Below are positions 30,136-37,452 of a stretch of 37,452 bases of DNA, piece by piece. Under the pieces are notes generated by a model, which saw nothing but the letters and a program-made list of their open reading frames with translations, did not search any database and was not told the origin of the DNA. Every line of letters starts with the position of its first letter. Position 1 is the first letter of the stretch. The translations under genes and the position numbers were made by a program. This DNA is from Priapulus caudatus (lineage: Eukaryota > Priapulida > Priapulimorpha > Priapulimorphida > Priapulidae): positions 263,206 to 300,657 of the forward strand of contig NW_014577170.1 of the NCBI RefSeq assembly GCF_000485595.1. Direction: 5' to 3'.

Positions 30136-30213
30136 AATGAGGACAAAGATGGAAAGAAGGAGGCGCCAGTCCTGCCTACAGAAGCACTACCACAGCCGCC
30201 TCCTCCCCGATGG
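30136..30213 (+). CDS. MPDZ: Exon E9: Pro-rich linker after PDZ8
   Basis: 78 bp, phase 0 at both ends, TTTCATAG|AAT to TGG|GTACAT. It reads NEDKDGKKEAPVLPTEALPQ then PPPPRW. A charged stretch followed by poly-Pro matches the linker between PDZ8 and PDZ9 in vertebrate MPDZ and PATJ (short Pro run before an acidic segment). It joins in frame to E8 and to E11. Confidence 0.78.
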
Positions 30214-30355
30214 GTACATACACTCACGTTGCTACTAGCTTCCTGCTTCTTTGCACTCGCTGTGCAGTAATTTATGAAATTTCAAGTTTTGGATGTTTCG
30301 TCATCCTTAGTAGAAGTATAATTACAGCATGATGATGAGCAGTGATACATATATA

Positions 30356-30411
<56 letters not shown>

Positions 30412-30746
30412 ACTTATTATAAGATGTTATGATTGTTCAAGAGGTTGGCACTAAGTAAGTTAGAAAGCTTCAGTTAAGACGTACAGGATCACGCATATTT
30501 CTCCACCACTTAGTAAATAATTGAAATAAGGATTTAATTTAGCATGATTAGGTTTTAATAATGATTTTAATTTAGAATCTCATTTTAACGCATTCAGTTT
30601 GATTGAATTTATCTCTACGAGTAAGCGCCGTTCGCCATTTAGATCCACATTGCTTGCTTTAACTTCAAAACCCCGCGAGCACCACGCCGAGACAGCCACC
30701 CTCCTCGCGCAATCATTCTAAATTCTGACGACGACCTCGCTCGCAG
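30214..30746. other. Intron-like stretch with (TA)n
   Basis: AT-rich intron containing a (TA)n run at about 30358-30406. Becomes GC-rich from about 30665. Confidence 0.6.
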
Positions 30747-31014
30747 GCGTCCGAAGCAGTTCGGCGGGGGGCCACTGTCGCGCTGCGCCTGAGAGAGACC
30801 AGCCAGCCCGGCAGCTAGAGCAACAGCAGCAGCGCCCCGCGTCTCGCCGTACCAAAAGCCAGCCGTTGCGCCGCCAAGAGGCCGGGCGTCCTCGAAGCGG
30901 GGCCTTCCGGTTGAAGCTGCAGCCGCATTGCTGCCAGACTCCGCCCGAGAGAGAACGTCCGCGTGACGTGCGACAGGCTGGAGGAGACAGGGAGCGGCCC
31001 GCGGAGGAACAGGT
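30747..31014 (+). other. GC/CpG-rich block with exon-like edges (uncertain exon)
   Basis: Strongly CpG-rich against AT-rich surroundings. Bounded by CTCGCTCGCAG| and GAACAG|GTAAAC. One frame (entered after two bases) is open for 88 codons, Arg/Gln-rich, for example RTKSQPLRRQEAGRPRSGAF, and exits in phase 0 as E11 requires. However, E9 ends in phase 0, and the phase 0 frame stops after 23 codons. E9 joins E11 directly without it. It could be an alternative first exon or promoter-type CpG island, an alternative exon, or chance. Confidence 0.35.
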
Positions 31015-31189
31015 AAACCGTGGCGACGGGGCAGTCGGTAAGCGTTCTAGTGCGTCACGATGTCTCCGCGGATTTTTTTCCTGGGAAGACGACGTGAAGA
31101 ATCGCTGTGTTGAATATCGCTCGGTGCGTTGCATGTGCAAGCGATCAAACGCGTCGGCGTGTATTAAACATTGAAAGCGCGATTACGCA

Positions 31190-32285
31190 TACTTACAGAC
31201 GTTCATACAGATATACAGACCGTTCATTAATCGGACGTTTATACGGACGTTCATTCTACAGACGTTGGCGTACAGACGTTCATACGTCATTCATACAGAA
31301 GTATCTTACAGTCGTTATAACGGGACGTTCATTACAGACGTTGCGTACCGAACGCTTCTACTGAACGTTCATACGCGACGGTCATACGGACTATAACGGA
31401 CGTTCATCACAGTTCATTGACACACGTTCATACACGAATAGACGTTCATACACACGTCATTCACACACGTTCATCGACGTTCGTACAGCCGCTCTTACAG
31501 ACGTTCATACAGACCGTTCATACAGTCGTATGCATACACAGTTCATACGAGCGTTCATATACACATGTTCATACGGACGTTCATTACAGCGCATCGGCGG
31601 GTTCACATCAGCTCATACACACGTTCATACGGACGTTCATACGCGCAGTTCTACACACGTTACACCACGTTCATGACACGACGTATCATACAGACGGTTC
31701 ATACACCACGTTCATCGACGACGTCATACACATGTTCACTACGGACGTTTCATACAGACGCTTCAACAGCCGTTCATACACAACGTTCATAAGGACGTTC
31801 ATACACATGTTCATACACTATGTTGCATCACATGTTCCATTACACACAGTTCATACCAGACGCTTCATACAACGTCATTACGTGACGTTCATGACAACAT
31901 GCTCATACGGAGCGTTCATACAGACGTTCATACAGCGTCATACACACGTTCATACGGACGTTCATACACATGTTCATACACATGTTCATACACATGTTCA
32001 TACGGACGTTCATACAGACGTTCATACACACGTTCATACGGACGTTCATACAGCCATTCTTACAGACGTTCATACAGACGTTCATACAGACGTTCATACA
32101 GTCGTTCATACAGACGTTCATACAGACGTTCATACAGACGTTCATACAGACGTTCATACAGCCGTTCTTACACACGTTCTTACAGACGTTCATACAGACG
32201 TTCATACAGCCATTCTTTCTGACGTTCACATAGACGTTCACATAGATCTTCATACAGACGTTCATACAGACATTCATAGCAACGT
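31190..32285. repeat. 12-bp GTTCATACAGAC minisatellite
   Basis: About 90 units of ACGTTCATACAG with variants (ACACAC, ACGGAC, ACAGTC, ACATGT). The 5' part (to about 31900) is indel-degraded and the 3' part nearly pure. It lies in the intron before E11. Because the period is a multiple of three it makes long VHTD and SYRR frames on + and MNVC frames on -, none coding. Confidence 0.97.
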
Positions 32286-32350
32286 TCGGTAATGCATGTC
32301 AGTGTTGAGAAAGTCACCTGTTGTTCTGATCAGATATTTCTGGTTCGTAG

Positions 32351-32432
32351 GAGGAGGCTGACATTGACAGTGCCAGTAAGCTCAAGCTCACTGATGATGA
32401 GGAGGAGGGAGATCAGTTTGGCTACACGTGGA
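32351..32432 (+). CDS. MPDZ: Exon E11: acidic linker before next PDZ (MPDZ PDZ9)
   Basis: TGGTTCGTAG|GAG to TGGA|GTGAGT, 27 codons plus one base. It reads EEADIDSASKLKLTDDEEEG then DQFGYTW. The acidic run followed by FGYTW, with an A left over to start the next codon (Lys), matches the DEFGYSWK segment just before PDZ9 of vertebrate MPDZ. TDDEEE recalls the PATJ linker TDDSDENEEED. Starts in phase 0, so it splices to E9 in frame. The PDZ exon that should follow is not in the window. Confidence 0.85.
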
Positions 32433-32465
32433 GTGAGTACCCGACTATTTATCTCTCTCATCTCA

Positions 32466-32750
32466 TGCATCCACACATACATGCACACGTACATCCACAC
32501 ATACATCCACACATACAAACTGCCAGCACGCACATCCACACACATCCACACATACATCCACACATACATGCACACGTACATCCACACATACATCCACACA
32601 TACATGCACACATACATCCACACATACATGTACACATACATGCACACATACATGCACACATACATCCACACATACATGTACACATACATGCACACATACA
32701 TGCACACATACATCCACACATACATCCACACATACATGCACACATACATA
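32466..32750. repeat. CATCCACACATA/CATGCACACATA 12-bp array
   Basis: About 24 units of CATNCACACATA starting 33 bp after the E11 donor. Frames over it (HPHIHAH, MYVWMYVC) are artefacts. Confidence 0.96.
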
Positions 32751-33309
32751 AACAAGCGCTTACACAACCACTTGTCGACTCACTGTTTCGAAAGAATTTA
32801 CTTAATCGATTTGCGATTATAATTCAGGCGGGCAGTTGTGGTAATTTTTGTAGCATGTTTATTTAATAATTAGTTAGCGATCAGGTTATTATAACTTATT
32901 ATCGCGTTGTTATTAGTACTAGAAAAAATGTCTTTACACAAAATATAATGAATCAAAACACATTTGTCACGCGAATTGACTGAATTGCTGCATTATAATT
33001 CCAAATGATGCCATACATAAGTCATAACGAGCATTTAATGTTGCCACAATATGTTACACACATAGTTATATTATCACATACATATTACCACATAGTATCT
33101 TGCATTAAGATAATTCAAAAGCAACCTCGTCAGCTTTTAGCAAAAACAAATTGTTACAACGTTTTGGAAATTGTGCAGGAAACTTAAAGATGTAATCATT
33201 TTAAATCTGTTGAAATTTTCAAGTGTGGATATGGCCACCAGGTGGCGACAGCATTATATATATTCTGTACTGCTAGGACAGCGGTATAAGCAGTCTCAAT
33301 ATTAGCAGG

Positions 33310-33363
33310 AGTGTCATAATAATAAAATAGACACTATAGTATAGACATCTATATTATGACACT
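33310..33363. repeat. Short inverted repeat AGTGTCATAATA
   Basis: AGTGTCATAATA at 33310-33321 is exactly reverse-complemented at 33352-33363. The spacer is itself partly palindromic (ACACTATAGTATAGAC). Possibly a small MITE remnant. Confidence 0.6.
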
Positions 33364-34496
33364 GTGCACGCAGCTTGTATATCAGCCAATGTGCATATCA
33401 TTTGTTCTCACAAAGGACTTGTAACATGCTCTGACACTTACACATTCAATACACCATTGCAAAGCGCTGGCTACCATTGCCATTTAAGAAAGCTGAAAGT
33501 TATATCATATCTCCCATTAGAAATAACATTTACATATGTAAACATGCTCATTAGGCAATATTTTGTTTTAAAAAAAGCGCTCAACTTAGCTTTTCCTCAT
33601 CGATTATTTATTTTATTTTATTATTTATTTTATATTTATCATTTATCATCGATTATTTGTTTTCTCTCAAGTAGTAAAATACCTGCAATGTTTGTATCGT
33701 GGAAATAGGGCCAAATCCCGCATCCCAAATGTGCATATTGAAAATGACAGTGAAAGGTATCTTTGTGATGCAGATTAACTGGTAATGCCGTGAACACATT
33801 CATAGTTGCAGTTATCTAGACTGCGGGCTAGCAGTATCTCTCTCACTCGTTTCTCTAATATGATGTAATAGATTTTTAATAGATTTTTACCACCCGTGAT
33901 AATTTTCTGATTTTAACTTTGAAGTGCAAATTTGTTCACCTTCTTTGGCCTTTTTCACATGGCTTTGCTTTTTGTTCAAGTTTTGCAGTTGCCAGTATTC
34001 ACTCAAGCAGCCAATAAGAGAATATTGTTTAATCAGTTTATCACAGAAGACGGGCCATTTTTGTCGTGGTTAGATGGTAGTTAATTGGTTTCATTGTAGT
34101 AATGACTCATTTACAAACAACAGAAATAGACTTAAGTGAAAACCGCAAAAAGGTTTAGGAAAATATCATAAAGGCGTCACCAAGTTGATGTAATTTATTA
34201 AGGCATGTTAGAGAAAACTAAAATTATGCAATTGATTATGATTAAGCCATTAGTAGTCTGCATAAATCTTTATCCATAATTTTTCGTGCAAAATGGAGTG
34301 TTCAGAGGCAGTACAATCTCTGACAGGCTATTGTCAGATAGTTGTGCATTCGAATTTCAGAATTTTAAAGCAGTGACAAAAGCGGTTTTCAGTGACATGT
34401 CAATTCATCGTATAAAGTCTGTGGGGTTTAACTTTATTAGTAACTATAAATTTATAACTAATGTTGGGACTTAATTTCGCTTAACAACAAAAGTGA

Positions 34497-34545
34497 CAGC
34501 AGCAACAACAACAAAACAAACAAACAACAACAACAACAACATTAG
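34497..34545. repeat. (CAA)n/(CAAA)n microsatellite
   Basis: AACAACAACAAAACAAACAA-type tract. Confidence 0.9.
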
Positions 34546-35217
34546 CAACAACAACAGAGAAATAAAAAATAAAAAATTTAACAGGCAGCTGAAAGGATAT
34601 ATGAAAAGCATAAGAGCATAGAGGAACTATAAGCTATAAAGCATAGAGGAACTAATGGAACATGACAATGCAGCTTACTGGCTTCTTGCAGATCACGTTA
34701 GCAGTTGTTGATGTCCCTTTGTTTGACCATCTGCCTTCCAGAGGTATTATATTTACTGGCTGGCAGAATTACTCGGATTCACATGTGCTGCGAAACACCA
34801 TCATTTTCATCTCTATCTGTAATGTCTAATTCGAGAACGTTCACTTGGTTTTCTTACTGCCGTGTATCGAAGTCTGTGGACTATGAGAAAAAAGGGACAC
34901 CTTTGGAGTAGATTCTTAGCTGCTTTCATAGTTTGGCAGCGATAACAACCAATGATGACAATAGGCGCGAATATGTCGTCTTACCTAGATTTTAGAGTGA
35001 GATTTCCAGGGAAGATTATAGTTATAGGGAAGCTATACTATGAGAGAATCTCAGTGCGCGAATATGTAAAAGAGATTCATTACTGAGGCGATCATCGTTA
35101 GCCGTATAGCTTAAACCTTGCAAGTGGACAATAGATTTAGAACCGCACGTCTTCCAGTATTGTTCAATGATCCCCGCTCTATTGAAACAATTAGGGAATG
35201 TAGGACAGACAGATCAA

Positions 35218-35330
35218 ACTATCCCGATTAAGCGGTGGTCCCGATTAAACGGTGATCACTTAACAACGTCGTTAACGTCGATGCATGTCGTTTAAGCGAT
35301 GCGCCCGTTTATCCGAAGCCGGATACAGCG
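35218..35330. mobile_element. Possible pogo/Tigger-like transposon terminus
   Basis: TCCCGATTAAGCGGTGG followed by TCCCGATTAAACGGTG, then CGTTTAAGCGATGCGCC and CCGTTTATCCGAAG, form tandem and inverted GATTAA/GTTTA-CG motifs. Pogo/Tigger elements carry such repeated subterminal motifs. No second end was located, so this is tentative. Confidence 0.3.
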
Positions 35331-35615
35331 GGGGAACGCTGTATCGTAACTAGCACGCTGGTCCGCTGCAAATAGTCCTCGTTTCGGTTGGCGCAAATGT
35401 TACTGATCACTCTGTAACTGCCTCCCAGCGAGTGTGGGTATGTACACTGCTGTGTCCCCCGTTGTCCTGCGGCATCGAATTCGCGCGTGGAGTTTTTTTG
35501 TTCTCGGCTACTCTAACTAGATCGATCGCGGGTTGTGACGGTTTCCTTTCCGCGGCACTTTTCGCTGGAGGCTGCGACCCTCTTATAGAGGCTCTCGCGT
35601 GGGACGGTGGCGTCA

Positions 35616-35782
35616 GAGGAGGTGGCGGCTGAGGAGAAGGTGTAGAAGGAGGAGGCTAATATTAGAGAAGGAGGAGTAGGAGCAGGAGGAGGAGCAGGAG
35701 GAGGCTGAGGAGGAGGAGGAGGAGGAGCAGGAGGAGGCTGAGGAGAAGGATGAGGAGGAGGAGGAGGAGGAGGAGGAGGAGG
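35616..35782. repeat. (GAG)n polypurine tract
   Basis: GAGGAGGAGG and AGGAGG runs with few interruptions, about 167 bp of nearly pure purine on +. Minus-strand Pro/Ser frames are artefacts. A candidate for triplex DNA. Confidence 0.93.
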
Positions 35783-36989
35783 GTGGTCGTCTACACGACC
35801 GCCATCTACCGGCAGTAGATAGATATACATGCATCAAAAACTGCTGCAGATCAACCATGGTGCAGCCAATGTGCAGCATATAGTCAGAATACGACTGCAG
35901 CACTGCTGTGGTGCAGCATAGCTGTACTCATGAAATGTCTGTGCGTTCGTACATGTGTGCTTACGTGTGTGTGCGCGTGCGTGCTTGTACAACGAACGAC
36001 TGCAGCATAACCGCGGTGCAGCCTAGCTGCTGCAGTGGTCTCTACAACTCTATTGCAAATGGCAGCCAGCCTGACTGACCGTGCAGGCGGGCCGCAGTGC
36101 CACGAGGCGGGTTGATGTACGTGCATGCAGTATAGCGGCGAGGGTTGGCATTGATTCTTCTATTGATGACCATTCTTCTATTTTACCCGTCTGCTGACTA
36201 TACACCGCGCGAACATGTAGGCAGTCGTCAGTGGCGTGTTTGCACGGCTGATAGCGTGCGTGCCTGGCTACACATTTGTTGCACTGTCAAACGAAATGCG
36301 TTCACTTTCTCCGTGATAGGCAGGTAGCCGGTTTTCTCTGATCAAGGCGGCGGGCGCATCAAAGCGTGCAGCCGAACACCGCACTTTGATTATTTATTGA
36401 AACGCTTACGTGAACATCTCGGGAAAGGGTTAAATATGCAATGCGGGAAGGAAAAGCAAGCTGCATTATGCACCGTACGAAATTTATATAATAGACACGG
36501 AGTTTATTTAAATATGCGACGTTTAATGTTAATAATACGTGGAGCGAGACTGCTGTGTGGACTGGTTATTATTTCACTCAAAGTGTGGCTGATGTTGAAA
36601 TGTAAACCAGACAGAGCTCGCTATTCCGCCACTCGTTGTCAGTAGATGTTAATTAAATTTACTTACTACTTTTTCTTGCTTTCTTAAGCGACGGGCGTAG
36701 AAGACTGAATGGTTTCGCTAATGGATTAATTAATTAAACCTGTCCATTATGCCCAATTTGCATATTTGCGTGATGGCCAAGGTCATTAATCATTTAGCAT
36801 TCATCTCATTCCTTAATGCCAAAAAAACTACCACTATCCAACCTAATGTTTCTGTAATTGGTTTTAATATAACTTTGTGCTACTAATGTGTCAACTAAAT
36901 TTGAGCTCGGCCATGTGTCACAGTCAGACGATGGTGACTGCGCTTCATAAACAGGGCCCACCCACGACGGCTCGAGGTAATTACTCATG
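35783..36989. other. Non-coding stretch, no gene seen
   Basis: Contains recurrent TGCAGCAT/GCAGCC strings at 35850-36035 and AT-rich DNA from 36480. No recognisable exon. Confidence 0.5.
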
Positions 36990-37043
36990 TCTCACTCTCT
37001 CTTCCTCTCCGTGTGTCTTCATTCTCTGTCTCCTCTCTTTGTC

Positions 37044-37104
<61 letters not shown>

Positions 37105-37452
37105 TCTCTCTCGTCTCTCTCTCTGATCTTCATTCTCCATCGGTCTCTCTCTCTCTCTCTCTCCCCCACTCCAGAATCTCTCTCTCTTCCTCTCCTCTGC
37201 CTCCCTCCCTCGCACCTGTCGCGCTCGTCGTCTCCGCTCGTCTTCGACCGCTCGGCTTGCCTCCTCTCCTCTGCTCTCTCTGCTCTCTGTCCTGTCGTGC
37301 TGCTGCTCTCTCCCCCGGCTGTGTCCTTTCATTCTCCCCCGCCATTCAGTCCTCGCTCCGCTCCGGGTGTGTGCTGTCTGTCTGTGCTGTCTCGTCGTCT
37401 CCCCTCCTCTCTTTCTCTCTCTCCTCTCTCTCTCTCCTCCGCTAGCTCCGTT
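36990..37452. repeat. (CT)n polypyrimidine-rich region to window end
   Basis: CT-rich throughout with near-pure (CT)n at about 37040-37105 and 37143-37165, and GC-rich pyrimidine DNA from 37195. Ser/Leu (+) and Arg/Glu (-) frames are artefacts of composition. Confidence 0.93.

Larger units (their letters stand above)
32833..35190. other. Long AT-rich intron or intergenic stretch, no exon recognised
   Basis: No PDZ string, splice-bounded frame or RNA gene was recognised. Contains an inverted repeat (33310-33363) and an AAC/AAAC tract (34497-34545). Confidence 0.5.

Noticed and set aside
31417-32292. 291-aa frame VHTDVHTD... resembling a metal-binding or repeat protein
   Set aside because: Translation of a 12-bp satellite. 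The opposite strand and other registers are equally open, and there are no splice signals or non-repetitive domain.
32292-32866. His/Thr/Tyr-rich frames of 133-176 aa near E11
   Set aside because: Produced by the CATCCACACATA array. Only 27 codons at 32351-32432 have exon borders and family similarity.
35513-35903. Pro-rich minus-strand frame resembling a formin or WASP-like proline tract
   Set aside because: Encoded by a (GAG)n purine run. No flanking domain or splice signals.
36987-37445. 152-aa Ser/Leu frame and Arg/Glu-rich antisense frames
   Set aside because: Direct consequence of (CT)n composition at the window end.

Overview
This is an intron-rich stretch of animal (metazoan) nuclear DNA, very rich in microsatellites and minisatellites. 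The only gene I can recognise lies on the + strand. It encodes the middle of a multi-PDZ scaffold protein of the MPDZ (MUPP1)/PATJ family, a cell-junction and polarity scaffold. Spliced exons, strong similarity to vertebrate MPDZ/PATJ, and TTAGGG-type interstitial repeats suggest a chordate or other deuterostome. The CGCA/CACG-type repeats remind me of lamprey, but that is a guess. No bacterial, viral or RNA gene is supported.

The exons I can support, in protein order, are these. E1 (5843-6061), E2 (best copy 21468-21594), E3 (best copy 23381-23470) and E4 (26686-26840) encode a Ser/Pro-rich linker. E5 (27559-27760) encodes most of a PDZ domain equivalent to MPDZ PDZ7. E6 (15790-15894) encodes the end of that domain and the following linker. 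E7 (28316-28474) and E8 (29832-29957) encode a PDZ domain equivalent to MPDZ PDZ8. E9 (30136-30213) and E11 (32351-32432) encode the Pro-rich and acidic linker before the next PDZ domain, which is not in the window. Splice phases agree at E3/E4, E4/E5, E5/E6, E7/E8, E8/E9 and E9/E11. E1/E2 also agree. E2/E3 agree only if E2 carries one extra G, as copy A does.

The physical order is scrambled. A module carrying E2, a ~0.9 kb fold-back palindrome, E3, a CGCA-rich array and E5 appears three times: A 6262-11462, B 11488-15484, and C 20340-24082 plus 26959-28312. The copies differ mostly by single-base insertions and deletions that wreck the reading frames in A and B. They abut N gaps at 11463-11487 and 24976-24985. 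E4 occurs only in a ~2.9 kb segment splitting copy C, and E6 occurs only after copy B. This looks like an unpolished or mis-joined assembly of one locus rather than three real copies, though a true recent triplication cannot be excluded from sequence alone.

Other contents by region. 1-5800: a (CA)n tract, a 701-bp tandem duplication, a 280-bp inverted-repeat element, and a small terminal-inverted-repeat element with a telomere-like core. 15.9-20.3 kb: a G-rich minisatellite, three more inverted-repeat elements (one with a telomere-like core, one hAT-like) and low-complexity DNA. 28.5-32.8 kb: introns holding a repeat array derived from the E7 exon end and its splice donor, a 12-bp GTTCATACAGAC satellite and a CATCCACACATA array. 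32.8-37.45 kb: intron or intergenic DNA with no recognisable exon, ending in polypurine and polypyrimidine tracts.
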